Below are positions 10,984-19,504 of a DNA stretch of 64,000 nucleotides, piece after piece. The DNA is taken from assembly GCF_014672835.1 (NCBI RefSeq), contig NZ_CP060244.1, positions 1 through 64,000 of the forward strand. The letters run 5' to 3'. This DNA is from Entomobacter blattae. GTDB taxonomy: Bacteria > Pseudomonadota > Alphaproteobacteria > Acetobacterales > Acetobacteraceae. The notes below the pieces were generated by a model, which ran no database searches, had not been told where the DNA came from, and saw only the letters and a list, made by a program, of their open reading frames with translations. The translations under genes were made by a program, and so were the position numbers. Position 1 is the first letter of the stretch, and each line of letters opens with the position of its first letter.

Positions 10984-11042
10984 CGGCCAACCTTTTATTA
11001 GGTGAGATAAAACTTATACAAAGTCTCTTGACATGTTGGCCG
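10984..11042. repeat. Perfect 8-base inverted repeat in carB-greA spacer
   Basis: CGGCCAAC at 10984-10991 and GTTGGCCG at 11035-11042 are exact reverse complements, 43 bases apart, and the right arm overlaps the candidate greA promoter. It could be an RNA stem after carB or a pair of protein-binding half-sites. Nothing distinguishes these from sequence alone. Confidence 0.35.
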
Positions 11043-11059
11043 ACTAGGCAAAAAAATAG
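11028..11059 (+). promoter_or_regulatory. Candidate greA promoter
   Basis: A perfect TTGACA (11028-11033) is followed after about 17 bases by an A-rich -10-like stretch (AAAAAATAG). The -35 is convincing and the -10 poor. It would give a leader of roughly 70 bases containing the hairpin at 11086-11105. Confidence 0.35.
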
Positions 11060-11085
11060 AGAGAATTGTTATTCATATCACTAAG

Positions 11086-11113
11086 CAGGAAATGTCTGTT
11101 TCCTGTTTTATTT
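11086..11113 (+). terminator. Terminator-like hairpin in the greA leader
   Basis: CAGGAAA (11086-11092), a six-base loop and TTTCCTG (11099-11105) form a 7-bp stem followed at once by TTTTATTT. It ends 19 bases before the greA start codon. It could terminate carB transcripts or act as an attenuator for greA. Confidence 0.5.
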
Positions 11114-11131
11114 CAGTTTTGAGGATAGAAC

Positions 11132-11605
11132 TTGCAGAAATTTCCTATGACAGCACCCGGCCTGGAAAAGCTGGAAGATGAGTTGCGGAAACTCAAAAGC
11201 ACAGAACGCCCTGCCATTATCAGGGCTATTGCCGAAGCACGTAGCCATGGAGATTTATCGGAAAATGCAGAATATCATGCTGCTCGCGAGCGCCAATCTT
11301 TCATAGAAGGCCGTATCTTGGAGCTGGAAGATATTATTTCTTCTGCCGAGGTTATAGACCCTGCCACCCTTAGTGGAGATTCTGTTATGTTTGGCGCCCG
11401 CGTTAAGGTGGTCGATGAAGAAACAGAAGCTGAATTTACCTATCAGATTGTCGGCATCCACGAGGCCGATATTAAAAGTGGCATGCTTTCTATTTCATCA
11501 CCACTGGCCAAAGCCCTTATTGGCAAAAAAATTGGCGATACAGTCTCTGTGCCAGCCCCAGGGGGTGATAAAAGCTATGAGATCCTTTCTGTTCTCTATA
11601 AATAA
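11132..11605 (+). CDS. greA: Transcription elongation factor GreA
   Basis: Rescues backtracked RNA polymerase by stimulating its transcript-cleavage activity. It has 157 residues (E. coli 158). The N-terminal coiled coil carries the conserved acidic tip [17 protein letters not shown]; the C-terminal globular domain follows ([28 protein letters not shown]). The start is TTG at 11132: it lies 7 bases after GAGG and restores the family N-terminus (MQKFPMT against MQAIPMT in E. coli). A terminator-like stem in the leader suggests control of its own expression. Confidence 0.96.
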   Translation: MQKFPMTAPGLEKLEDELRKLKSTERPAIIRAIAEARSHGDLSENAEYHAARERQSFIEGRILELEDIISSAEVIDPATLSGDSVMFGARVKVVDEETEAEFTYQIVGIHEADIKSGMLSISSPLAKALIGKKIGDTVSVPAPGGDKSYEILSVLYK

Positions 11606-11651
11606 TTTTCTTTCATAACCAACCGTTTAACTTTTTGGTGGCAATTTTACG

Positions 11652-12863
11652 ATGAGCGCTTCTTCGATTTCCCTGACCACTATCCAAGAAGCAGCCCAAC
11701 GCATTCGTGGCCATATTCTTCATACGCCTACCGTACCCTCTCTTTCCCTTTCGAGGGCAACGGGTACTAATATTTTTCTTAAACTTGAGAACCTCCAGGC
11801 CGTAGGTTCATTCAAGGAAAGAGGAGCTGCCAACCGCCTAGCCCTTTTAACCGCCGAAGAACGCAAAAATGGGGTTATTACGGTTTCTGCGGGCAATCAT
11901 GCGCAAGGGGTGGCCCGCCATGCCAGCCTTTTAGGGATCCATGCGGTTATTGTTATGCCCAAATTCACCCCATCGGCTAAGGTTACCCGCACAGCAGACT
12001 GGGGGGGAGAAGTCGTCCTTTACGGAAAAGACTTTGCCGAAGCAAGCGAACATGCCAAGGAATTATGCCAAAGAGAAAAACGTGTTTTCATCCACCCCTA
12101 TGATGATCCCGCTGTTATGGCCGGCCAAGGCACACTAGGGCTGGAGTTTCTTCAGGATTGTCCAGAATCCCTTGATTATCTGGTTTTGCCGATTGGAGGA
12201 GGTGGGTTAATTTCTGGCTGTGCCGTAGCCTGTGCAGCCCTTTCCCCTAAAACAAAAATTATTGGAGTCCAGATCGAAAGCTATTCCCCTCTACGGCATT
12301 TTCCGGAACCCCAGGTCACCTCTCCTGGTGGCGCTACCATCGCCGAGGGGATTGCTGTTTTACGTATTGGCGAACATCCCTACCCCGTTATTCAGGAAAA
12401 AGTTTCAGATGTTATCGTCGTTTCTGAATATGATGTAGAAAATGCCATTACCCTTATGGCAGAAGGAGCAAAGCAGATTACAGAAGGAGCAGGGGCTGCC
12501 TCTCTTGCTGCTGTGCTAAAACGCCCCAAGTTATTTAAGGGAAAAAATACTGGCCTTGTCGTTTCAGGGGGCAATATTGATACCCGTATTCTTGCCAATA
12601 CCCTTCTCCGCTCCATGCTCCGTGATAACCGCTTGCTTCGCCTGAAAATGGCTATCCCTGACCGCCCTGGTATATTGGCTGATATTGCAACCACAATCAG
12701 CCAGGAAGGTGGAAATGTTATTGAGGTTAACCATCAGCGCCTGTTTGCAGCCCCTAGTGTACAAGCTGCCGAATTGGAAGTCATGATAGAGGCTCGCTCG
12801 CCTGCTCATGCTCAAGAGATTACACAAATTTTAAGCCGCTCTTATAAGGTTTTTCACATATAA
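11652..12863 (+). CDS. Threonine ammonia-lyase (PLP-dependent, with C-terminal ACT-like domain)
   Basis: Deaminates threonine to 2-oxobutanoate, the first step of isoleucine synthesis or threonine catabolism. The protein has 403 residues. The PLP lysine is in FKERGAANR, the asparagine-containing loop in VSAGNHAQGVA, and the glycine-rich phosphate loop in PIGGGGLISG. The last 80 residues (RLKMAIPDRPGILADIATTI) form an ACT-like regulatory domain, as in the shorter biosynthetic/catabolic type of about 400 residues rather than E. coli IlvA of 514. It sits 46 bases after greA and is probably cotranscribed. Either ilvA or tdcB could be used as a name, so no symbol is given. Confidence 0.92.
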   Translation: MSASSISLTTIQEAAQRIRGHILHTPTVPSLSLSRATGTNIFLKLENLQAVGSFKERGAANRLALLTAEERKNGVITVSAGNHAQGVARHASLLGIHAVIVMPKFTPSAKVTRTADWGGEVVLYGKDFAEASEHAKELCQREKRVFIHPYDDPAVMAGQGTLGLEFLQDCPESLDYLVLPIGGGGLISGCAVACAALSPKTKIIGVQIESYSPLRHFPEPQVTSPGGATIAEGIAVLRIGEHPYPVIQEKVSDVIVVSEYDVENAITLMAEGAKQITEGAGAASLAAVLKRPKLFKGKNTGLVVSGGNIDTRILANTLLRSMLRDNRLLRLKMAIPDRPGILADIATTISQEGGNVIEVNHQRLFAAPSVQAAELEVMIEARSPAHAQEITQILSRSYKVFHI

Positions 12864-13442
12864 TGTGATGAGAACTATACCCAACGCTTGATGTAAAAAC
12901 CAGCACCTTACTACCACCCTTGCTATCCCCTTCAGGCCTGCACTACAGAAGAGGCTTCTGGAACATCAACAGGGATTGGATCGACTTAGGTAAAAATACA
13001 TGCTTGCTTTCCCCTTTACAAAAAAATGGGACGGCTTTCCTCACAAAGATCAGGACCATGATTTTACAAACCTGCCTTTCTGGTCAGCCTTTGTGGAAAG
13101 GAGACGATAAGCTGGATCAAAATATTAAAGAGAATCCACTGAATATCCAGGTAAAGAGAGAATCAGACCCTTACTAGAAGAGACTTCGTTCAAAAAGAGG
13201 CTTCGTTTAGCTAAAATCGCCGTTTCCTGTTCACTCCCAGATAGTGAGAAAACACCCATGATCATCCCTTACAGGTAAGGTAATGAACGACTATCTCACC
13301 ACTATCGGTCCAGTTGGAAATTTTCACAAGAGTGCTCTTATGAGCCGTCATTCCTCTGATAGGGAGCCAACGATGATGGAAACAATCATTCCCTTCTTGT
13401 TTCTTGTTGAGAGGAGAAAGCCTGTGGAGAACCCTAAAAATA
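12864..13442. other. Spacer between threonine ammonia-lyase and msrB (579 bases)
   Basis: The genes converge here. No supported gene, RNA or clear terminator was found. Two modest open frames (plus 12920-13177, minus 13262-13462) show no recognisable protein features. A 12-base near-repeat, AGAGACTTCGTT at 13179-13190 and AGAGGCTTCGTT at 13196-13207, has a 17-base period. Confidence 0.55.
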
Positions 13443-13817
13443 TTACTCTCTTTCCGGTTCAAATTCTAAAGCAAGCCCATTAACACAATATCGTAATCCT
13501 GTTGGTTGCGGACCATCTTTAAAGACATGCCCCAAATGGCCGTGGCACGATGCACAGCATATTTCTGTTCTTATCATGCCATGCGAAGTATCAGAATGCT
13601 CCTCTAAGACCTCTGCTGAGTAGGGGATATAAAATGAAGGCCACCCACTCCCACTCTCATATTTTGCGCCAGACTTAAATAGGGGGTTGTGACAATTGGC
13701 ACAATAATAAATGCCGCTTCGTTTTTCAAAATTCAATGGACTGGAGCCTGGCCGTTCCGTGCCTTTTTCTTGCAGGATATAAATCTGTTCTGCATTCAGT
13801 TTTTTATGGGTTGGCAT
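13443..13817 (-). CDS. msrB: Peptide-methionine (R)-S-oxide reductase
   Basis: Repairs oxidised methionine (R-sulfoxide) in proteins. It has 124 residues, a normal length for a stand-alone MsrB. The zinc pairs are CANC (39-42) and CASC; the catalytic cysteine is at about residue 111 in RYCVNGLALEF; the substrate pocket motif is SGWPSFY. The start ATG at 13817 follows a GGGATAA-like weak site. It is a single gene facing the threonine ammonia-lyase and diverging from the LytM protein gene. Confidence 0.96.
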   Translation of the reverse strand: MPTHKKLNAEQIYILQEKGTERPGSSPLNFEKRSGIYYCANCHNPLFKSGAKYESGSGWPSFYIPYSAEVLEEHSDTSHGMIRTEICCASCHGHLGHVFKDGPQPTGLRYCVNGLALEFEPERE

Positions 13818-13912
13818 TTTTTATCCCTATCATCCCTATTTTTCATTAAACCTTTTTCTATGCATGAAAAGCCCTACTCATTAAAGGAGTTGTTACAAAA
13901 TCACCCTATATT

Positions 13913-13940
13913 TTGACACGCTTTTTATTTAAATTACCAT
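13913..13940 (+). promoter_or_regulatory. Candidate promoter for the LytM-ctpA-rppH operon
   Basis: A perfect TTGACA (13913-13918), 16 bases, then TACCAT (13935-13940) give a plausible sigma-70 promoter. Transcription would begin near 13947, leaving a leader of about 120 bases that contains the 15-base repeats at 14017-14061. Confidence 0.45.
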
Positions 13941-14016
13941 GGAGATAAGGTCGCCTACAAAAGTTCTGATTTTTTCTAAAATCCCTCTTTTCTTAAGTAT
14001 AATATAGGTTAAATTT

Positions 14017-14061
14017 GCTCTGTTTCCATACTGTCTATTTCCATACAAGCTATTTCTACAC
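14017..14061. repeat. Three 15-base tandem units just before the LytM gene
   Basis: GCTCTGTTTCCATAC (14017-14031), TGTCTATTTCCATAC (14032-14046) and AAGCTATTTCTACAC (14047-14061) lie directly one after another. They end seven bases before the proposed TTG start at 14069. Confidence 0.7.
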
Positions 14062-14068
14062 GAGAAGT

Positions 14069-15376
14069 TTGGTTAAAAAACTTCGTTTCCCTTTCTATGC
14101 TACTCTGCTTTCTGCTGGAGCCATTCTCTGTGTAGCACACTCTTTTGCGGCCTCGTCTCATTCTGCAAGCTCATCCCATCTTTCAAAAACAAGCTCTGCC
14201 TACAAGGCTTCCGCTCCTAAAAAACTTTTGGAGGAAAGTAGGAGAAAAAAAGCCGCTTTATTTGCTACTCAGCTCAAACAAAAACAGCAGATCAAGCAAG
14301 TTGAACACCAAAAACAACAAGCAGAACGACAGGCAACGCAAGATAAAATAAAAGCCCAGAAAGCCAAAACCGCGGCCACCACAGCCACCAAAACTTTGGA
14401 AAAGACAACAACAACCCTTTCTGAACTTGAGAGCCAGATCGCTACAACAGAGGAAGAGAAAAGAAGGCTTGAAACTGCCCTGGATTACAATACCCAAGCC
14501 TTAGCCCCTTTCCTGCCTATTATCATTCGCCTCTCTCTTTACCCTGATGATATGCTCCTGCTGGCCCCTTTACCCCCAGAAAAATCCGTTAGTGCGTTGC
14601 TGGCTCTTAACAGCCTTTCTCACTATATAGAACAGCTCTCTAAAACCATACAGGAGCAAAAGCAGGGGATTATTAACCTGGAGAACGATCTTGTGAGTAA
14701 AAAAACAGAGCTTAATAGGCTTAAACAGCAACAAAGCCTGCAAAAAACCATACTGGATCAAAAGGCTATTCAGGCCAAAAAACAGGAAGAACGCTCACAA
14801 ATGATCGCCGAACAAGCCACCAAGGATGTCGATACGGCAACCCGTAAAGCTTCCTCTCTTCAGGAGGCGATTACAGCGATTGATAAAATCCAGGCAGAAG
14901 CCCAAAGACAACTGCAAGAAGAAATAGAGCGAGCGAAAAAAAATCGGGAAAAACAAAAGGAAATGGCTGCACGGGCCCGAGCTAAATCCTTAGAAGCTGG
15001 AAATGGTTCTGGCGTTAGCCTCAATAAAAAAGCTGTGTCCTCTGCAAAAAGGGACACCGCACCCAATGATGATACCGCTGAAACCAAAACCGCCCCAGGC
15101 TTGAATCGCCACATGGCGCCCTCAACTCCTGTTAAGGCTCCTTGCAATGGCCATGTTGATTTTTCTGGCCCCTTTCGTTCTTACGGTAATATGGTTATCC
15201 TGAATTGCGGAAAGTCATACCGGTTTATTCTGGCTGGTATGGGAAGCATTCTTACCCAAACAGGGGCTTCAATTAGTAAAAACCAGACGATTGGGCAAAT
15301 GCCCTCCGCTGCTTCTTCTCTTTTTATCCAACTGCGCCACGGTCAAAAAATTATTAATCCTTCCCCTTTTTTATAA
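14069..15376 (+). CDS. EnvC-like murein hydrolase activator (coiled coil plus degenerate LytM/M23 domain)
   Basis: Predicted periplasmic regulator of cell-wall amidases at division. The chosen start is TTG at 14069, after GAGAAG: the next residues form a signal peptide (KKLRFPF, a hydrophobic stretch, then AHSFA). The upstream in-frame start at 14015 would hide this signal. The protein is 435 residues. Residues about 50-320 are a long Lys/Gln/Glu-rich coiled coil. The C-terminal domain (TPVKAPCNGHVDFSGPFRSY, NMVILNCGKSY, LFIQLRHGQKIINPSPFL) is the LytM fold but lacks the HxxxD and HxH zinc ligands of active M23 peptidases. It is therefore probably an activator rather than an enzyme, as in EnvC. 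It is followed by ctpA, a common pair. Confidence 0.85.
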   Translation: MVKKLRFPFYATLLSAGAILCVAHSFAASSHSASSSHLSKTSSAYKASAPKKLLEESRRKKAALFATQLKQKQQIKQVEHQKQQAERQATQDKIKAQKAKTAATTATKTLEKTTTTLSELESQIATTEEEKRRLETALDYNTQALAPFLPIIIRLSLYPDDMLLLAPLPPEKSVSALLALNSLSHYIEQLSKTIQEQKQGIINLENDLVSKKTELNRLKQQQSLQKTILDQKAIQAKKQEERSQMIAEQATKDVDTATRKASSLQEAITAIDKIQAEAQRQLQEEIERAKKNREKQKEMAARARAKSLEAGNGSGVSLNKKAVSSAKRDTAPNDDTAETKTAPGLNRHMAPSTPVKAPCNGHVDFSGPFRSYGNMVILNCGKSYRFILAGMGSILTQTGASISKNQTIGQMPSAASSLFIQLRHGQKIINPSPFL

Positions 15377-15535
15377 TATGATTTTTACAAAAAACACAAT
15401 TTGCTATAAGGATAAACACAGAACCGCTAAAATCAACTTCAAACCAAGCCACCACAGGCTTGTAGAGACCTATTTTCTATCAACAACACCGCTTACACGA
15501 TTAAAAGGCCAGCTAATGGCAGGAGATCTACCCTT

Positions 15536-16990
15536 ATGAATTTTCGTACTGGTTTACTGTTAGGAACTGTTTTTCTTGCTGGAAGCCTGGCCAGTCCCAA
15601 TCTTGCCGGCTTAATACACTATATTACCCCCGATATTACAACCCACGCGCTGGCAGAAGGGGTTTCCGACAACGCCAAGACCAAAGACAATACAGCCAAT
15701 CATACAGAAACCTACGACCTCCTGCGCCAGTTTGGTAGGGTCTTTGAAATTGTAAGGGCAAACTATGTTGAAAAGGTTCCAGACAAGGATCTTATTACCA
15801 ATGCCTTAAATGGCATGCTCACGGGCTTGGATCCTCATAGCTCTTACATGACAGCCAAACAATACAAGGATATGCAAATTCAAACCAAAGGGGAGTTTGG
15901 CGGCCTGGGGCTAGAGGTTCAGGGAGAAGATGGCCATATCAAGGTGGTTTCCCCTCTTGATGGCACCCCTGCTGCCCGTGCAGGTGTTAAACCTGGAGAC
16001 TATATTGTTGCTATTAACGGCAAAAATATTGATGGCTATTCCCTCAATGAAGCCGTAGAAAAAATGAGGGGGAAACCCAACACGCAAATTACCCTTACCC
16101 TCATTCGCGAAAAAAGCCCCAAACCCATTACCGTTACCCTCACCCGCGAAATTATTCATATGCAGGTCATCAAATCGGCCTTGTATGGAAATATTGGCTA
16201 TATTCGCCTGTCTCAATTTAACGAAGAAACCGAACCCGGCCTGAAAAAAGCCTACGAACAGCTCCAGGACAAAGCTGGCAAAACCAAGCTGGCCGGCCTT
16301 ATCCTCGACTTGAGAAATGACCCTGGGGGCCTTTTGGATCAAGCCATTTCCGTCAGTAGTGATTTGATCAAAGCTGGTGAAATTGTTTCCACACGGGCCC
16401 GTAACCCTAAAGATAACCAGAGATGGGATGCTAAAGGAACTGATATTACCAATGGCCTGCCGATCGTTGTTCTGATCAACGGGGGATCAGCCTCAGCCAG
16501 TGAAATTGTTGCGGGCGCCTTACAAGACCACCAGCGCGCCATTATCCTGGGTGAAAAATCTTTCGGGAAGGGCTCTGTTCAAACTGTTATTCCTCTTCCA
16601 GATACGGGCTCTGCCTTACGGTTAACCACAGCACGATACTATACCCCTTCTGGCCGTTCTATCCAGGGGCAAGGCATTAACCCCGATATTCTTGTGCGGG
16701 AAACCCGTGAAAAGCCAGGTTTCAGCATTCGGGAAGCCGACCTTGCCCATATCATAAAAAATGAAGGGGGAAACAAAACGGCTCACTCCCCCCGTAATGA
16801 CCTCCCCCCCATTGCCAAATCCATTCCCCATGAACCTCCTGCAAACTGGCCAACCTTTGATTTAACAAAGCCCACCACTGATTTTCAACTTCAGCAAGGG
16901 CTAAAAGTGGTCAGGTCTATGGCTGGCTTGCCGGATACAACAGAGCCTGCTCCCATCCCACCTGCAGAAAAAGAAAAGAAAGAAAAGTAG
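15536..16990 (+). CDS. ctpA: S41-family C-terminal processing peptidase (CtpA type)
   Basis: Exported serine protease that trims C-termini of periplasmic proteins. It has 484 residues. An N-terminal signal/anchor (MNFRTGLLLGTVFLAGSLA) is followed by a PDZ domain (FGGLGLEVQGEDG, PGDYIVAINGKNI) and the S41 domain. The catalytic Ser is in GGSASASEIVAGALQD and the Lys in GEKSFGKGSVQT. The start ATG at 15536 follows AGGAG. It lies 160 bases after the LytM protein gene and 53 before rppH. LytM activator and CtpA pairs are often linked, which fits a shared role in peptidoglycan enzyme control. Confidence 0.94.
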   Translation: MNFRTGLLLGTVFLAGSLASPNLAGLIHYITPDITTHALAEGVSDNAKTKDNTANHTETYDLLRQFGRVFEIVRANYVEKVPDKDLITNALNGMLTGLDPHSSYMTAKQYKDMQIQTKGEFGGLGLEVQGEDGHIKVVSPLDGTPAARAGVKPGDYIVAINGKNIDGYSLNEAVEKMRGKPNTQITLTLIREKSPKPITVTLTREIIHMQVIKSALYGNIGYIRLSQFNEETEPGLKKAYEQLQDKAGKTKLAGLILDLRNDPGGLLDQAISVSSDLIKAGEIVSTRARNPKDNQRWDAKGTDITNGLPIVVLINGGSASASEIVAGALQDHQRAIILGEKSFGKGSVQTVIPLPDTGSALRLTTARYYTPSGRSIQGQGINPDILVRETREKPGFSIREADLAHIIKNEGGNKTAHSPRNDLPPIAKSIPHEPPANWPTFDLTKPTTDFQLQQGLKVVRSMAGLPDTTEPAPIPPAEKEKKEK

Positions 16991-17043
16991 CCGTAGTTTC
17001 TCTCAATACCTTTTATCCAAAATTCATAGAATGGAAGAGAAAC

Positions 17044-17562
17044 TTGCCAAACCCTTCTGAACTTCCCTACCGGCCAAATGTTGGCGGGATGATCTTTAAC
17101 AAAGAAGGTCATGTTTTTATTGCACGCCGTAACGATATGCCAGGTGTGGGAGGCCCCTTGACAGAAGGGATATGGCAATGCCCACAAGGTGGAATAGATG
17201 AAGGTGAAGACCCCAGAGCCGCGGTTCTTCGTGAAGTAAAAGAAGAAACTGGCCTCTCCCAACTAACAATTTTAGGAGAATATCCTGACTGGCTTACCTA
17301 TGATCTCCCACCCCATCTCATAGGCAAAGCGTTGGGAGGGAAATTTAAAGGCCAAAAGCAAAAGTGGTTTGCCTTGGGGTTTTCAGGGCGAAATCATGAG
17401 GTTAACCTCACAGTTACGGGGCAGCACCCCGAGTTTGATACCTGGCAGTGGCTCCCCCTTTCTGAACTCCCCAACAAGAATCTCGGGTTTAAACGTGAGA
17501 TCTACCTTACCTTGATAACGGCTTTTAGCCCTTATGCGCGAAGTTTTTCTATCTTACATTAA
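17044..17562 (+). CDS. rppH: RNA pyrophosphohydrolase (Nudix)
   Basis: Removes pyrophosphate from the 5' end of mRNA and so starts RNase E-dependent decay. It has 172 residues (E. coli RppH 176). The N-terminal PYRPNVGGMIFN matches RppH, and the Nudix box GGIDEGEDPRAAVLREVKEE is complete. The start is TTG at 17044, placed right after GGAAGAGAAAC; the ATG at 17031 is in another frame. It is the last gene of the LytM-ctpA-rppH run. A 14-base direct repeat overlaps its final codons. Confidence 0.95.
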   Translation: MPNPSELPYRPNVGGMIFNKEGHVFIARRNDMPGVGGPLTEGIWQCPQGGIDEGEDPRAAVLREVKEETGLSQLTILGEYPDWLTYDLPPHLIGKALGGKFKGQKQKWFALGFSGRNHEVNLTVTGQHPEFDTWQWLPLSELPNKNLGFKREIYLTLITAFSPYARSFSILH

Positions 17563-17575
17563 AGTTTTTCTATCT
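17541..17575. repeat. 14-base direct repeat across the rppH stop codon
   Basis: AAGTTTTTCTATCT occurs exactly at 17541-17554 and 17562-17575, with a 21-base period. The first copy encodes the last residues of RppH and the second lies after the stop. It looks like a small duplication of the gene end. Confidence 0.75.
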
Positions 17576-17908
17576 GGCTATTTATGAAGAGACTTAGAAA
17601 TACGCCCGCTAGGATCTGAAACCTTCCTTCCATTCATCCTGAGAATAATCCTCAAGCCCTGGTTGAATAGAATAAGCCCTTTAAAACCTCTTTGTCAGAG
17701 GAGTAAAGAAGGCTACCGCAGCGGAAGGGTTCAATTACAACTACAAGCCACAATTTGCCTGTATCCCCTTAACTGAGCCCATTTTGAGGCTCTGCAAGGG
17801 AGGAACACCACCAGAATATTTGGGAATGTTATTGCTATAAGCTATAGTATCTTCCCCTATTGCTGCCAGCTGCCAACACCTAAACTTAAAGCGCCTTGTT
17901 TATTTTCT
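17576..17908. other. Spacer between rppH and emrB (333 bases)
   Basis: Two genes converge here. No gene, clear hairpin terminator or RNA was recognised. Confidence 0.5.
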
Positions 17909-19492
17909 TTAATGGGCAGCGCCCCCTTTTCCTCCCCCCTTATAGGGAGAGAGGAGAAAACAAAAGGGAACAACGCATAAAGCCAAGATTCCAAAAATCA
18001 TAAAGGCATCATTATAAGCCAAAATGGCCACTTGTTTTGTAAAATCTGTAAACAGTACATTGAGAGCCGTGCTTTGTTGTGCAGATTGAGCAACACCCGA
18101 ATCCCTTACCACCTGCCCGGTCTGAGCCAAATACTGGTTATAGGGCTCATGCAAAGGTGTCATCCAATGAACTATGTGGGCTTGTCGTGCCTGACGAAGC
18201 TGCGTAATTAAAGCGGTGGCGCCGGAAATACTGAGCGATCCCAGCACATTGCGTACCATACTAAACAGGGCTGCCGCATCCCCATTAAGCCGTGCTGGCA
18301 AGGTAAGATAAGCAATTGTAGAAATGGGGACAAACAAGAACGCCAGAACACCTGACTGAGACATTCGATACAAGACTAAGTGCCTAAAGTCCAAAGTGGG
18401 AACCAAATGGGCAGAATAGAACATGGAGCAGGCCATACAAAAAAAACCAAAGGCAATAATATAGCGTGTCTGCACCACATTCATTAATTTTCCTACAAAA
18501 GGAATCAAAATAATAATCAGCACCCCACCAGGCGATAATACCAACCCAGAAAGAGTAGCCGTATAGCCTAAAACCTGCTGGGCAAATTGCGGTACCACAA
18601 CCGCTGATGCATAAAGCACGGCTCCCAGGGCCCCCATAAGAAAAGTACCAACCGCAAAATTTCGGTCTTTTAATACTCGAAGATCAAGAATAGGGTTTTT
18701 GGCTTTTAACAACCATATTATCGCCCCTATAATCCCCACGGCAGCCAAAAATCCCATCCAGCAAATAAAGGTTGAGCCGAACCAGTCATCATCCTCCCCT
18801 CGGTCAACCATAACCTCAAGGCAACCCAGCCCAATCGTAATAAGGGACAGTCCTATAACATCAACCGAGGATTTCTGTTTTTTGGCCCAAGGTGGATCAT
18901 CAACCACAGCAGCAACTGCAAATGTGGTTAAAACACCAATAGGGACGTTAATGAAGAAAATCCACCGCCACGAGTAATTATCCGTTATCCACCCTCCCAA
19001 TGTCGGGCCGATCACGGGAGCAACAATGGTTGCTACAGCCGTCAACCCAAAAGCTGCTCCCCTCTTTGCAGGGGGAAAAGTGTCAAGAATAATAGATTGC
19101 TGGTTAGGTTGAAGACCCCCACCAAAAAACCCTTGCATGAGGCGAAAAATAATCAGCTCAGGTAAGCTAGTAGCAATACCACACAAAAAAGAGGAAAAAG
19201 AAAATGCAAGGATACAAATAAGAAAATAGCGCCGTCGGCCCAGAACACGGCCTAACCAGCCTGAAATGGTCAGCACAATGCCATTAGCGGCCAAATAGGA
19301 TGTCAGTGTCCAGGTTGCATCATCGTAAGTGGTTGACAAGTTCCCTGCAATATGCGGAAGCGATACATTCACAATAGTGGTATCAAGCACCTCCATAAAA
19401 GCAGCCAACGTCACAACGACGGCAATAAGCCAAGGGTTATGAGAGGGCTTCCACTGTTCGGGAGCAGCTGAAGTCGATGATGAGTCACTCAT
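17909..19492 (-). CDS. DHA2-family MFS multidrug transporter (EmrB type)
   Basis: Inner-membrane drug/proton antiporter of 527 residues (E. coli EmrB 512) with the 14-helix DHA2 pattern. Visible signatures are LDTTIVNVSLPHIAGNLS in helix 1, motif A-like GWLGRVLGRRRYF, and GGGLQPNQQSIILDTFP, GPTLGGWITDNYSWRWIFFI (motif C/DHA2). The start ATG at 19492 is preceded by AGAGAG. It follows the EmrA-like adaptor gene by 12 bases, so the two form a tripartite pump with an outer-membrane channel encoded elsewhere. No regulator gene adjoins. Confidence 0.93.
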   Translation of the reverse strand: MSDSSSTSAAPEQWKPSHNPWLIAVVVTLAAFMEVLDTTIVNVSLPHIAGNLSTTYDDATWTLTSYLAANGIVLTISGWLGRVLGRRRYFLICILAFSFSSFLCGIATSLPELIIFRLMQGFFGGGLQPNQQSIILDTFPPAKRGAAFGLTAVATIVAPVIGPTLGGWITDNYSWRWIFFINVPIGVLTTFAVAAVVDDPPWAKKQKSSVDVIGLSLITIGLGCLEVMVDRGEDDDWFGSTFICWMGFLAAVGIIGAIIWLLKAKNPILDLRVLKDRNFAVGTFLMGALGAVLYASAVVVPQFAQQVLGYTATLSGLVLSPGGVLIIILIPFVGKLMNVVQTRYIIAFGFFCMACSMFYSAHLVPTLDFRHLVLYRMSQSGVLAFLFVPISTIAYLTLPARLNGDAAALFSMVRNVLGSLSISGATALITQLRQARQAHIVHWMTPLHEPYNQYLAQTGQVVRDSGVAQSAQQSTALNVLFTDFTKQVAILAYNDAFMIFGILALCVVPFCFLLSPYKGGGKGGAAH

Positions 19493-19504
19493 ACGCTGCT
19501 CTCT

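Noticed and set aside
12920-13177. Plus-strand open frame of 85 codons
   Set aside because: No recognisable motif, poor start context, and composition like the surrounding spacer.
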